From positions 1,725,501-1,789,500 of the forward strand of contig FSRD01000001.1 in NCBI GenBank assembly GCA_900129675.1: a DNA stretch of 64,000 bases. The letters run 5' to 3'. Position 1 is the first letter of the stretch, and each line of letters begins with the position of its first letter. Below, in pieces: positions 27,142 through 36,354 of the stretch. Both the position numbers and the translations under genes were made by a program. Under the pieces are notes generated by a model. It was not told where the DNA came from. It saw only the letters and a program-made list of their open reading frames with translations, and searched no databases. Source of the DNA: Bradyrhizobium erythrophlei. Its GTDB lineage: Bacteria; Pseudomonadota; Alphaproteobacteria; Rhizobiales; Xanthobacteraceae.

Positions 27142-30100
27142 TCATCCTTTGTTGCGAAGGTTTGTGATCTTCGCCCTCACCTTTTCGACGGCCCCTTGCT
27201 TGACCGGTCCGTATCCCCGAATTTCCATCGGCAGGGACGCGATTTCGGCCAGCGAACCGGCAGTCCCCGCATGTAGAAGGGGAAGCAGCTCCGTCAAGAG
27301 GGCTTCGTACCACGCGATCAAATTTCGTTCCATCCGGCGCTCGCTTGTGTAGCCGAACGGGTCCAGTGGCGTCCCGCGTAAAATCTTCAGACGCGCCAGC
27401 ATCCGGAAAGCGGGCTCGATCCAGGATCCGAATTGCCGCTTCAACGGTCGGCCCCGCGAATCCCGGCCCGCGGGCAGGAAGGGCGGCGCCAGATGATATT
27501 TGATGGTGAAGTCGCCCTCGAACTCGCGGCGCAGTTTGTCCTGGAGCCCGGTCTGCGTATGCAAGCGCGCCACCTCGTACTCGTCCTTGTAGGCCATGAG
27601 CTTGAACAATGCGCGGGCCACCGCTGATGTGAGCAACTCCGATCCGGCCGCCCGATCGCGCTCGGTGGCTCGAACGCGGTCCACGGTGGCGCGATAGCGC
27701 GCGGCATATCCTGCGTTTTGGTAGGAGGTAAGGAAATCGGCGCGGCGCGCGATGATCTGATCCAGCGTCTCCTCGGGCTGCGTTTGTCCCAATAGTTGCG
27801 CGGTGAAATCTTCATTGGCCACGGCAAGGCGGCCGCACACAAGCGCCCGCTTGTTCTGTTCGACGGCGACGCCGTTGAGCTCGATCGCCCGCATCAATGC
27901 TTCCATCGAGACCGGAACCAGGCCCTGCTGCCAGCCGGCGCCGAGCATGATCACATTGGCGAAAACGGTGTCGCCGAACAAAGCGTCCGAAATCCGGTTG
28001 GCGTCGAAACTCCTGATGTTTTGCGATCCAATGATGCGCGCGATGCTGTGCAGCCGCATCGGTCCGGCCAGGCTAGCATCCGGATTCCGCACGATGTCGC
28101 CGGTCGGCATCTCAGCCATATTGATGACGGCGCGCATCGCCGGACGGTAGGTCGCCGTTGCCCTGGAAGAAGAGCTGACGACGATGTCGCAGCCGATCAG
28201 CGCGTCGGCGGCGCCGCGATCGATGCGGACCTGATGGATGTCTGAAGGTTCCGCCGAGAGCCGGATGAAACTCATGACCGGGCCGAACTTTTGCGCAAAG
28301 CCGGTGAAGTCGAGCACCGAAGCGCCCTTGCCCTCGAGGTGTGCCGCCATCGTCACCAGCGCGCCGACCGTGATGACGCCGGTGCCGCCGACGCCGGTGA
28401 CGAGCAGGTTGAAAGGCGTGGTGATCTCCGCGCGTTCGGGTTCCGGCATCGATTTCGCCCGGGCCATCACATCGATTTCCGAGCCCTGCCTCTTGCGCCG
28501 CGTGGCGCCTTCGACCGTGACGAAGCTCGGGCAAAAGCCGTTCAGGCAGGAAAAATCCTTGTTGCACGAGGAAAGGTTGATCCGGCGCTTGCGGCCGAAC
28601 GGGGTTTCCTTCGGTTCGACGCTGAGGCAGTTGGATTCGACCGAACAGTCGCCGCATCCCTCGCAGACGAGATCGTTGATGTAGGCGAATTTCGGCGGAT
28701 CGGCTAATTGGCCGCGCTTACGCCGGCGGCGTTTTTCGGTGGCGCATTCCTGCTCATAGATCAGGACGGTGACGCCGGGAATCTCCCGCAGCTCGCGTTG
28801 AACCGCGTCGAGCTCTTCGCGCGGATGAAAGGTGACATCGGCGGGAAAATCCCGCGCATTGAATTTCTCGGGTTCGTCTGAAACGAACGCGATCCGCGCG
28901 ACGCCGTTGGCGCGGACTTCGTGGGCGATGCTGTGCACGCTGATGGGGCCATCGACCGGCTGACCGCCGGTCATGGCGACGGCGTCGTTGAACAGGATTT
29001 TGTAGGTGATGTTGGCTTTGGCGGCGACCGCCTGGCGGATCGCCATCGATCCCGAATGATAATAGGTGCCTTCACCGAGATTCTGGAAAACGTGATCGCG
29101 GCCGGTAAACAGCGAGGAGGCCGCCCAGTTCACTCCTTCGCCGCCCATCTGGATCAGCGACGTGGTCTCGCGATCCATCCAGCTCGCCATGAAATGGCAG
29201 CCGATGCCGGCCAGCGCGTGCGAGCCTTCGGGTACTTTGGTTGACGTATTGTGCGGACAGCCGGAACAGAAATAGGGCGTGCGGTTCGCGCCGGATATCT
29301 CGACGATGCCGGTGCTTTGTGGCGCAAGCCTTGCGGCGCGGGACTGCAGGTCGAGATTCGGGAATATCGCATCCAGCCGCCGGGCCACGATCGGCGCCAG
29401 CAGGCGCGGCGACAATTCGCCGACCCACGGCACCAATGGTGCGTTGTTCTCGTCGTTCTTGCCGACCATCCGTTCCGGCTTGTGGCCGGGATAATCGTAG
29501 AAATATTCCTTGAACTGGCTCTCGATGATGCCGCGCTTCTCCTCGATCACGAGAATTTCGCGTTTCTCGCGCACGAATTCCAGTGCGTCGTGGTGCGCCA
29601 GCGGCCAGACCATGCCGACCTTGTAGATATCGATGCCAAGCCGCCGGCACTCGGTCTCGCCAAGGCCGAGCAGCCGCAACGCCTCCATCAGATCGAGGTG
29701 GCCCTTGCCGGTGGTGACGATTCCGTAAGTAGCGTGCGGGATGTCGTAGATATGGCGGTCGATCGGATTCGCCGCGGCGAACGCAAGCACGGCGTCCTTC
29801 TTGAACTGCAGACGATGCTCGATCTGCGGGCCGGGAAGATCCGGCCAGCGATAATGCAATCCGCCGGGTGGGATCTTGAAATCAGGTTGGACAAAAGTTC
29901 GCCGCGCGGGAAGATCGACCGAGGCGCAGGATTCCACGGTTTCCGAAATAGCCTTGAAGCCGACCCACATTCCGGAAAACCGGCTCAGTGCATAGCCATA
30001 TTCGCCGAAGGCAAGATATTCACTGACGCTGGCGGGATTGAGCGTCGGGATGAACCACGCCATGAAGGCGACATCGGACTGGTGCGGCATCGACGACGAG

Positions 30101-30585
30101 ACGCAGCCGTGGTCGTCGCCGGCGACGACGAGGACGCCGCCGTGCGGCGAGGAGCCATAGGCGTTGCCGTGCTTCAGCGCGTCGCCGGATCGATCGACAC
30201 CGGGGCCCTTGCCATACCAGAGGCCGAATACGCCATCGACTTCGCGCTTCGGGTTGGTCTCGACCTGCTGCGATCCCAATACTGCGGTCGCCGCGAGGTC
30301 TTCGTTGATGGCGGGGAGGAATTCGATGCGGCGATCGGCTAAGAATTTCTTGGCGCGCCAAAGCTCCATGTCGACGCCGCCGAGCGGCGAACCGCGGTAG
30401 CCCGAAACGAAGCCGGCGCTGTTGATCCCGTCAGCGATGTCGCGGTCGCGCTGATCGAGCAGGATGCGCACCAGCGCCTGGGTGCCCGTCAGGAACACCC
30501 GGCCGCTTTGCCTGATGTAGCGGTCCTCGAGTGAATAATGGTCGAGCCGCCGCTGTGGCGTGTCTGATGTGTCCGGCATGTCCAT
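27142..30585 (-). CDS. Indolepyruvate:ferredoxin oxidoreductase, fused alpha-beta chain
   Basis: An 1147-residue single-chain 2-oxoacid:ferredoxin oxidoreductase. It decarboxylates aryl pyruvates (from Trp, Phe or Tyr transamination) to acyl-CoA and passes electrons to ferredoxin. The N-terminal pyrimidine-binding region has FVSGYRGSPLGGVDMELW. The TPP core includes CSGCPHNTSTKVPEGSHALAG with GIGCH just after. A ferredoxin-like cysteine cluster lies at VCEGCGDCSVESNCLSVEP, with further Cys in NLSSCNKDFSCLNGFCPSF. The gamma-type domain begins LLVTGVGGTGVITVGALV. Fused alphaproteobacterial enzymes of this length are known. A divergent Lrp/AsnC regulator shares its promoter region. Start ATG 30585; ATG 30579 is also possible. 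Confidence 0.92.
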   Translation of the reverse strand: MDMPDTSDTPQRRLDHYSLEDRYIRQSGRVFLTGTQALVRILLDQRDRDIADGINSAGFVSGYRGSPLGGVDMELWRAKKFLADRRIEFLPAINEDLAATAVLGSQQVETNPKREVDGVFGLWYGKGPGVDRSGDALKHGNAYGSSPHGGVLVVAGDDHGCVSSSMPHQSDVAFMAWFIPTLNPASVSEYLAFGEYGYALSRFSGMWVGFKAISETVESCASVDLPARRTFVQPDFKIPPGGLHYRWPDLPGPQIEHRLQFKKDAVLAFAAANPIDRHIYDIPHATYGIVTTGKGHLDLMEALRLLGLGETECRRLGIDIYKVGMVWPLAHHDALEFVREKREILVIEEKRGIIESQFKEYFYDYPGHKPERMVGKNDENNAPLVPWVGELSPRLLAPIVARRLDAIFPNLDLQSRAARLAPQSTGIVEISGANRTPYFCSGCPHNTSTKVPEGSHALAGIGCHFMASWMDRETTSLIQMGGEGVNWAASSLFTGRDHVFQNLGEGTYYHSGSMAIRQAVAAKANITYKILFNDAVAMTGGQPVDGPISVHSIAHEVRANGVARIAFVSDEPEKFNARDFPADVTFHPREELDAVQRELREIPGVTVLIYEQECATEKRRRRKRGQLADPPKFAYINDLVCEGCGDCSVESNCLSVEPKETPFGRKRRINLSSCNKDFSCLNGFCPSFVTVEGATRRKRQGSEIDVMARAKSMPEPERAEITTPFNLLVTGVGGTGVITVGALVTMAAHLEGKGASVLDFTGFAQKFGPVMSFIRLSAEPSDIHQVRIDRGAADALIGCDIVVSSSSRATATYRPAMRAVINMAEMPTGDIVRNPDASLAGPMRLHSIARIIGSQNIRSFDANRISDALFGDTVFANVIMLGAGWQQGLVPVSMEALMRAIELNGVAVEQNKRALVCGRLAVANEDFTAQLLGQTQPEETLDQIIARRADFLTSYQNAGYAARYRATVDRVRATERDRAAGSELLTSAVARALFKLMAYKDEYEVARLHTQTGLQDKLRREFEGDFTIKYHLAPPFLPAGRDSRGRPLKRQFGSWIEPAFRMLARLKILRGTPLDPFGYTSERRMERNLIAWYEALLTELLPLLHAGTAGSLAEIASLPMEIRGYGPVKQGAVEKVRAKITNLRNKG

Positions 30586-30731
30586 CGTCCTGATGAGGGG
30601 CCGATGGAAGTATCCGCCAATTTGCAGACAGGAATTTCCAGATTTCCCGGAAAATACAGGGATTTAGGTATAAATATTCGGTAATTGGCTATATTCTGGA
30701 TAAATCGTTCAGATCAGGGAAAGACCGGGAA
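30586..30731. promoter_or_regulatory. Divergent promoter/operator region between ior gene and lrp-type regulator
   Basis: This 146-base gap is markedly richer in A and T than its surroundings and holds two overlapping small palindromes, GGAATTTCC at 30631-30639 and TTTCCCGGAAA at 30643-30653. A run of TATAAATATT and CTATATTCTGG lies at about 30669-30700. It probably contains both promoters and Lrp-type sites. Confidence 0.55.
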
Positions 30732-31187
30732 ATGATCGACCCGCTTGATGGGCGGCTGTTGCAGCAGCTCCAGCACGACAGCCGGCAGAGCAATCAGCAA
30801 CTGGCGGACAGCGTCGGCATGTCCCCGTCAGCCTGCTGGCGCCGCGTCGCTTCGCTGGAAGCGGCGGGCGTCATTGCGCGGTACACGGCGCTGGTGGATC
30901 GCGAGAGGGCCGGGTTTTCGATGTCGGCCATCCTGCATGTCTCGCTCGACCGCCACGACGAGAAATTCGTCTCCGAATTCGTCGTGCGCGTGCGCAAGCG
31001 GCCGGAGGTGCTCGAATGCTTTGCGACCACCGGCGATGCCGACTATCACCTGCGGGTCGTCGTCAGCGACATGGCGGCCTACAACCGCTTTCTCGATGAC
31101 TTCATGTTCAAGATTCCCGGCATCCGTCACGTGCGGACGAATGTGATCCTGAAAGAGATCAAATACGACGTCGCGCTGCCGTTCTGA
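30732..31187 (+). CDS. Lrp/AsnC family transcriptional regulator
   Basis: A 151-residue feast/famine regulator. The N-terminal helix-turn-helix begins MIDPLDGRLLQQLQHDSRQS with the recognition region MSPSACWRRVASLEAAGVI. The C-terminal RAM domain covers about residues 65-145 (ECFATTGDADYHLRVVVSDM has the effector-binding GDADY motif). Start ATG 30732. Being divergent from the indolepyruvate oxidoreductase, it most likely senses an aromatic or branched amino acid and controls that gene; this is inference from position and family habit. Confidence 0.93.
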   Translation: MIDPLDGRLLQQLQHDSRQSNQQLADSVGMSPSACWRRVASLEAAGVIARYTALVDRERAGFSMSAILHVSLDRHDEKFVSEFVVRVRKRPEVLECFATTGDADYHLRVVVSDMAAYNRFLDDFMFKIPGIRHVRTNVILKEIKYDVALPF

Positions 31188-31303
31188 CGCTGCAGTGAAG
31201 CTGAAGGCTGTAGCGTGATGGGCTTTGTTTGAGTCGGCACCGGTGGTCGTGCACCTCTCCCCGCAAGAGCGGGGCGAGGGAGAACAACCTGAACGCATCA
31301 CGC

Positions 31304-31335
31304 CCTAGCTCGGTCTCGCGGCTTTCCGAGCTAGG
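31304..31335. terminator. Perfect 10-bp hairpin between convergent genes
   Basis: CCTAGCTCGG at 31304-31313 pairs exactly with CCGAGCTAGG at 31326-31335 across a 12-base loop. The right arm includes the stop codon of the leftward gene. No T-run follows on either strand, so termination is likely but not certain. Confidence 0.5.
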
Positions 31336-32503
31336 GCTCCGCCACGATGCTGGCCCAGCAGGTGATGGCGCTGCAGACCGAGCTCCAGCGCCCATAACCC
31401 TTGTAGATGGTGGCGGCGACCTGCGCCTGCTGCCGCAGCGTCCCTTCGGCCTTGATCTGCGGGTCGGAGACATTGCGGATCGCGAGCCAGCGCGGCGCGC
31501 TCTTGCCCATGTCCTTTGCCACCAGTCCCAGAATGGCGTCGCCCATTTCGGAAACGTCGCCGAGCCCCTGCAGCTTGTAGTGATTGTCCGAGGTATCGAA
31601 GCCGAACAGATCGGTCGTGACGACCGAGGATTTCAAATCCGCCGGCGCCACCTTGATGATCTTGGGCGGCCGCGTGTTGTCCTTCGGCAGCTGTGCGGAA
31701 TTGGCCTTGAACAGTCCCTTTGCCACGGCAAACTTTGAGGATTTGGCGAGCGAGCTGGTGTAGTGCGCCTGCGCAAAAGGCTTGCTTTTGAACTTCGAGG
31801 TGCAATCGAAGCGGACCACGGGGCTGACCACGACGTCGCCGACCTCGACCAGCTTGCCGATGCCGCCCGCGGTCCCGGTGGTGATCACGAGCTTCGGCCT
31901 CACTTCCTCGATGATCTGGCGCCAGACATCGATGTTCGGCAGTTGCGGGCCGTCCTGCGACATGTGGGAGTCCGACTTGAAGACCACGACCGATTTCTTG
32001 CCGATCGTCGTCGTCCAATAGGCGCCGAGCCGCTTGGCCTGCAGCGCCGGCGCGCCTTTCCGCATTTTCTTGGCGATGGTCGCGAAATTGTGCGTGTAGG
32101 AAACATAGTCGTTGCGGGAGTCCTTGCCGGGGGTGAGCACGCGGCTCAGCGCGTGACCCTCGTCGACGGTCCATGTCACCACCAGCACGTCGGCCTTCGG
32201 CAGCGGGCCGTTGCCCGTGCCTTTTGGCTTCGGTCCGGTCTGCGGCGCCAATCCCTTCGGCCATGGGATGTCGGTGAAGCGCGACAGCCCGGTCGCGGTG
32301 CTGAAGGCGACGAACGCGCGGCCTTCGGGAGCCTCCGAATCGAAGTCGATTATTTCGCGCTGGAAATCTTCCGGAGCGACCTTGGCGGAGCGCTTGATGG
32401 CGGATGCCGCCACCTTCCTGACGGTGAAGGCCGCGGCGGGCGGGGGCGTCGAGATCGGATCGAAGCCAAGATTTCTCTCAACCCATTTGCGATCGGCTAT
32501 CAT
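31331..32503 (-). CDS. Nucleoside phosphorylase-fold protein of unknown specificity
   Basis: A 390-residue protein with a purine/uridine phosphorylase superfamily core in its middle: DVLVVTWTVDEGHAL opens the fold, KLVITTGTAGGIGKLVEVGDVVVSP is the characteristic phosphate/ribose-binding strand, and DLFGFDTSD with EMGDAILGLVAKDMG matches the region that carries the nucleoside-contacting acidic residue. The first 90 residues are an extra N-terminal extension and the C-terminus ends in a Cys/Trp-containing segment, so it is longer than MTAN or PNP enzymes. It could hydrolyse or phosphorolyse a nucleoside, or merely bind one. No operon partner is evident: the Lrp gene is convergent and the MFS gene downstream on the map is a separate unit 94 bases away. 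Confidence 0.7.
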   Translation of the reverse strand: MIADRKWVERNLGFDPISTPPPAAAFTVRKVAASAIKRSAKVAPEDFQREIIDFDSEAPEGRAFVAFSTATGLSRFTDIPWPKGLAPQTGPKPKGTGNGPLPKADVLVVTWTVDEGHALSRVLTPGKDSRNDYVSYTHNFATIAKKMRKGAPALQAKRLGAYWTTTIGKKSVVVFKSDSHMSQDGPQLPNIDVWRQIIEEVRPKLVITTGTAGGIGKLVEVGDVVVSPVVRFDCTSKFKSKPFAQAHYTSSLAKSSKFAVAKGLFKANSAQLPKDNTRPPKIIKVAPADLKSSVVTTDLFGFDTSDNHYKLQGLGDVSEMGDAILGLVAKDMGKSAPRWLAIRNVSDPQIKAEGTLRQQAQVAATIYKGYGRWSSVCSAITCWASIVAEP

Positions 32504-32597
32504 GGCGCGCTCCTCGGTCCCCCAGGGTTGCCCGCCTCACAGCCTATCGCGGGTCTGGGCAGCGCGCAACCTTAGATCGAATGTCAGGAGAGCGCGA

Positions 32598-34010
32598 TCA
32601 GGCGTCGAGCGGCTTGCCGCGGACGTTCGGACCGAAGGTCGCGATCGCGATGATCACCAGAATCATGGTCGAGGTGATCAGGCCGAACACGCCGTTGACG
32701 CCGCCGACGCGCAGCATGTAGGCGACGATGAAGCCCGAGAACATCGCGCTGACCCGGCTCATCGAATAGACGAGGCCCGAGGCGCGGGCGCGGATCGCGG
32801 TCGGAAACACTTCGGTCTGATAGGCGTGATAGGCGTAGGACATCGTCATGTTTGCCGCCGTCAGCAGCACCCCGCTCAGGATCAAGAGCGCCGGCACCGT
32901 GAATTGCGAAAACGCCGCACCGAACGCGATGATCGCCACGCAGGCGCCGCAGATGATCCATTTGCGCTCCAGCCGGTCGGCAAAGCTTGCGGCCAGCAGG
33001 GGTGCAATGGGATAGGCGAACGCGACGATGAAGGAATATTGCAGGCTCTTGGTGACGGTGATGCCCTTTTCGACCAGCAGCGTCGGCACCCAATTGGCAA
33101 AGCCGTAGAAACCAAAGGCCTGGCAGAAGTTGAACACCATGAACAGCACGACCAGCGACAGATAAGGCGGTCTGAACAGCTCGGCAAAACCCACTGCCGC
33201 AGGCGCACGTGCCGGCGTCCTGCTAGTGAGGGGTTTCGGGCGCGCGGCGGCAGGGCCTGCGGAGGCTTCGAGCCCGGCCAGGATCTTCAACGCTTCATCG
33301 GTCCGGCCGTGGCGGGCGAGCCAGAGCGGGCTTTCCGGCACATACAGCCGCAGCACCCAGATCACCATGCTGCCGGCGGCGCCGATCAGCACCACCCAGC
33401 GCCAGCCGTCGACGCCGTAGGGCTGTAGTGGCACCAGCCACCACGACAGGAACGCGACCAGGGGGACCGCGATGAACATCACGGATTGATTGACGGCAAA
33501 GGCGCGGCCCCGCATCCAGTTCGGCACCAGTTCGGTGATGTAGGCGTCGATGGTGATGATCTCGACGCCGATGCCGATCCCGGCGATGAACCGCCACAGC
33601 AACAGGCCTTCGGACGAGGTCTGGCACGCCATGATCACCGACGCCGCGCTGTAGCCGAGCAGCGCGAAGGTGAAGATCGCCCGCCGCCCGAACCGGTCGG
33701 CCAGAAAGCCCAGGAAGAAGGTGCCGACGAACAGGCCGGCAAAGGTCGCGGCCACGAAGGCGCCGATCCCTGAGAAACCGAAGAAGGCTTGCGTCGTGGT
33801 GGTCAGCAGGCCGCTGCGGTTGAGGCCGGGCGCGATATAGCCGGTGAAGAAAAGGTCATAGATTTCGAAGCAGCCGCCGAGCGACAGCAGGATCACCAGC
33901 CGCCAGACATAGGACGAGGCCGGCAGGCTCTCGAGCCGCCGCGATATCTCGTCCGCGCCACCGGATTTGGCCGCGACATCGCTTGCCGCGCCGATTTCGA
34001 TTGCGCTCAT
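32598..34010 (-). CDS. MFS transporter of the sugar/organic-acid porter type
   Basis: A 470-residue 12-helix facilitator. The motif between helices 2 and 3, FLGFLADRFGRRAIFTFAL, and the matching repeat in the second half are those of the sugar porter / aromatic-acid:H+ symporter families (PcaK-like); the central loop is hydrophilic (GPAAARPKPLTSRTPARAP). Start ATG 34010, preceded by AGGAATTC. It lies downstream of the LysR gene on the same strand and next to divergently transcribed CoA-transferase and lyase genes, so it probably imports the acid they degrade. Confidence 0.85.
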   Translation of the reverse strand: MSAIEIGAASDVAAKSGGADEISRRLESLPASSYVWRLVILLSLGGCFEIYDLFFTGYIAPGLNRSGLLTTTTQAFFGFSGIGAFVAATFAGLFVGTFFLGFLADRFGRRAIFTFALLGYSAASVIMACQTSSEGLLLWRFIAGIGIGVEIITIDAYITELVPNWMRGRAFAVNQSVMFIAVPLVAFLSWWLVPLQPYGVDGWRWVVLIGAAGSMVIWVLRLYVPESPLWLARHGRTDEALKILAGLEASAGPAAARPKPLTSRTPARAPAAVGFAELFRPPYLSLVVLFMVFNFCQAFGFYGFANWVPTLLVEKGITVTKSLQYSFIVAFAYPIAPLLAASFADRLERKWIICGACVAIIAFGAAFSQFTVPALLILSGVLLTAANMTMSYAYHAYQTEVFPTAIRARASGLVYSMSRVSAMFSGFIVAYMLRVGGVNGVFGLITSTMILVIIAIATFGPNVRGKPLDA

Positions 34011-34149
34011 GAATTCCTCCCCGAAACACCCGATCAGCCGTCCTTCTTTGCGAGGACTTGCCAGCCAGAGCGATGTTTGGCGCTTATGAGCCAGAAATCC
34101 AGAAGAACATATCGATCAAACCGTTCGATATCTTCGATAGCGTAGCTCT

Positions 34150-35076
34150 TTAGATCAGCAGCGTCGCCTCCCAGGCGCCGCGCCCGACCTGCTCGGCGAT
34201 CAGCGCCAGCATCAGCCGCCGCATTTCCTCCATCACATAGGTCATGGGCCGGTTGCGCAGCCGGCACAGATAGAGAGTGCGCGTTAAAGTGGGTTCGATC
34301 ACCTCGCGAGCGATCAACGTTCCCCCGTGAAGCTGTTCCTGGGCGAACAGTTTTGTCGCGATCGCGCAGCCCAATCCCGCCAGCAACGCGCCCGTGGTGC
34401 CGCTGATTGAGTTGAGATGCAGGATCGCGTTGGCCTCGAGCCGCTTGAGCAGCACGGGATCGTCGAGCAAGGCGCGGGAGGAGAGCCCGTGGCGCAGCAG
34501 GATCAGCGGCAGCCGCGTCAGCTCCTCGAAGGTGATCGGCGTCTTGCTCTTGCCGATCAGCTTTGCGGTGCCGACGCAAAACATCTGCTCCTCCAGCACC
34601 GGTTCGGCGATCAGGTCTTTTTCCGACGGCGGATTGTAGACCAGCGCGAGATCGACCTCGGAGGCCATCAGGTGCAGCAAGGTCGCGCCCGAAAGGCTTT
34701 CGGTCAGTGACAGCTTTAGATTGGGATATTTGGCCAGAACGGTCCGCATCAGCGGCACGCCGATCGCCTTGACGCCCGAATTGGCCATGCCGATCGAGAT
34801 GTCGCCGGCGATGACGCTGCCGCCCGCCTTGATCTCGCGCTCGGCCGCCGCCATCGCGCGCAGGATGATGCGGGCATGCTCATAAAGCCGCTCACCCGCC
34901 GCGGTCGGTTCCATGCCGCGCGGCTTGCGCTCGAACAAGGGCGTTGCGAACTCGGCTTCGAGGTTGGATATGTGATGGCTGAGCGCCGATTGTGCCACAT
35001 TGGCCTGATCCGCCGCCCGCGACAGGTTGCGCTGCTCGTAAACGGCGATGAAATATCGAAGCTGGCGCGAATCCAT
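34150..35076 (-). CDS. LysR-family transcriptional regulator
   Basis: A 308-residue LysR regulator. The N-terminal winged helix-turn-helix is MDSRQLRYFIAVYEQRNLSR with ANVAQSALSHHISNLEAEF as the recognition helix region. A periplasmic-binding-protein-like effector domain starts at about residue 90 (GDISIGMANSGVKAIGVPLM). Start ATG 35076. It is divergent from the class III CoA-transferase gene with a 108-base intergenic region containing an AT-rich stretch (ATTATATTTTTCAG), the usual place for LysR control of a catabolic operon. Confidence 0.93.
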   Translation of the reverse strand: MDSRQLRYFIAVYEQRNLSRAADQANVAQSALSHHISNLEAEFATPLFERKPRGMEPTAAGERLYEHARIILRAMAAAEREIKAGGSVIAGDISIGMANSGVKAIGVPLMRTVLAKYPNLKLSLTESLSGATLLHLMASEVDLALVYNPPSEKDLIAEPVLEEQMFCVGTAKLIGKSKTPITFEELTRLPLILLRHGLSSRALLDDPVLLKRLEANAILHLNSISGTTGALLAGLGCAIATKLFAQEQLHGGTLIAREVIEPTLTRTLYLCRLRNRPMTYVMEEMRRLMLALIAEQVGRGAWEATLLI

Positions 35077-35184
35077 TGAAATTGCGTTCTAGAATGGTGA
35101 ATGCACTATTCGACAGATTATATTTTTCAGATGGCGTGTGAAAGCCTAGCTTGGGACCAAGATCCAACGAGTACGGGAGAAGAC

Positions 35185-36354
35185 ATGACCGGGACGGGAC
35201 TGCCGCTGGACGGCGTAAGGGTCGTCGAGATGACCCATATGGTGATGGGTCCGACCTGCGGCATGATTCTCGCGCAACTGGGCGCCGAGGTGATCAAGGT
35301 CGAACCGCCCGCCGGCGACAAGACCCGCTCTCTCGGCGGCATGGGAACCTCGTTCTTCCCGCTATTCAACCGGGGAAAACGCAGCGTCGTGCTCGACTTC
35401 GCCAAAGCCGAAGACCGCGAGACGATGCACCGGCTGCTCGCCAGCGCCGACGTTTTTCTGGAGAATTTTCGCGATGGCCAGCTTGAGAAGCAGGGGCTCG
35501 GCACCGAGGAGCTGCGCCAAAAACATCCGCACCTGATCGTCGCCGGCCACAAGGGCTTTCTGTCCGGACCCTATGAACATCGCCCGGCGCTCGACGAGGT
35601 CGTGCAGATGATGTCGGGCCTCGCCGCCATGACCGGGACGCAGGAGCGGCCGCAGCGGGTCGGCTCGTCAGCCAACGACATCATGGGCGGCATGTTCGGC
35701 GCAATTTCGATCCTGGCCGCGCTGTACCAGAAGCGCGGCGGCCGCACCGACGGCGCCGATATCCGCATCGGGCTGTTCGAGAACTGCCTGTTCCTGGTGG
35801 CGCAGCACATGGTCGAATATGAAATGACCGGCCGGAAGCCGCGCTCGATGCCGGAACGCGAGCATGCCTGGCCGATCTACGACATTTTCGATACCGCCGG
35901 CGGCGGCCGCATCTTCATCGGCGTCGTCACCGAGGGCCATTGGCAGAGCTTTTGCCGCGAGTTCGGCTTGCAGGAATTTTCCGACGATCCGACCCTGCGC
36001 AACACCACCGACCGCATTCTGGCGCGGGCCAGGATCATTCCGCGCGTCGCTGAAGTGATCAAGGGCTGGAACGTGACGGATCTGTCGGCCAAGCTCGACG
36101 AACTCAATATCTGCTTCTCGCCGATCAACCGCCCCGAAGATTTGTTAGGGGATCCGCACGTGCTGCGCTCCGGCGGGCTGGTGCAGAACTTCAATGCCGA
36201 CGGCGCCCCGTTCCGGGTTCCCGCGCTGCCGATCGAATGGAATGGCGGTAATATCGGCGAAGGACTGAGAGTACCCGTGCTCGGCGCCGACACCGATGCC
36301 GTTCGCGCCGAACTCGAACGACAGAATCTTTCCTCAACCGACAACGCTGCATGA
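35185..36354 (+). CDS. Class III CoA-transferase (CaiB/BaiF family)
   Basis: A 389-residue formyl-CoA transferase-type enzyme. It opens LPLDGVRVVEMTHMVMGPTCGMILAQLGAEVIKVEPPAGD, the interlocked-dimer N-terminus of the family, followed by FPLFNRGKRSVVLDFAKAED, VFLENFRDGQLEKQGLG and RPALDEVVQMMSGLAAMTG. Such enzymes move CoA from a donor such as succinyl-CoA to a carboxylic acid. Start ATG 35185 follows GGGAGAAG; the open frame upstream to 35101 has no family similarity. The next gene overlaps its stop (ATGA), so CoA activation and the HMG-CoA-lyase-type cleavage are coupled. Confidence 0.92.
   Translation: MTGTGLPLDGVRVVEMTHMVMGPTCGMILAQLGAEVIKVEPPAGDKTRSLGGMGTSFFPLFNRGKRSVVLDFAKAEDRETMHRLLASADVFLENFRDGQLEKQGLGTEELRQKHPHLIVAGHKGFLSGPYEHRPALDEVVQMMSGLAAMTGTQERPQRVGSSANDIMGGMFGAISILAALYQKRGGRTDGADIRIGLFENCLFLVAQHMVEYEMTGRKPRSMPEREHAWPIYDIFDTAGGGRIFIGVVTEGHWQSFCREFGLQEFSDDPTLRNTTDRILARARIIPRVAEVIKGWNVTDLSAKLDELNICFSPINRPEDLLGDPHVLRSGGLVQNFNADGAPFRVPALPIEWNGGNIGEGLRVPVLGADTDAVRAELERQNLSSTDNAA

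Noticed and set aside
28112-28657. 181-residue alternate frame inside the indolepyruvate oxidoreductase gene, considered as evidence of a frameshifted or split gene
   Set aside because: The main 1147-residue frame is uninterrupted with all domains in order, so the alternate frame is a shadow.
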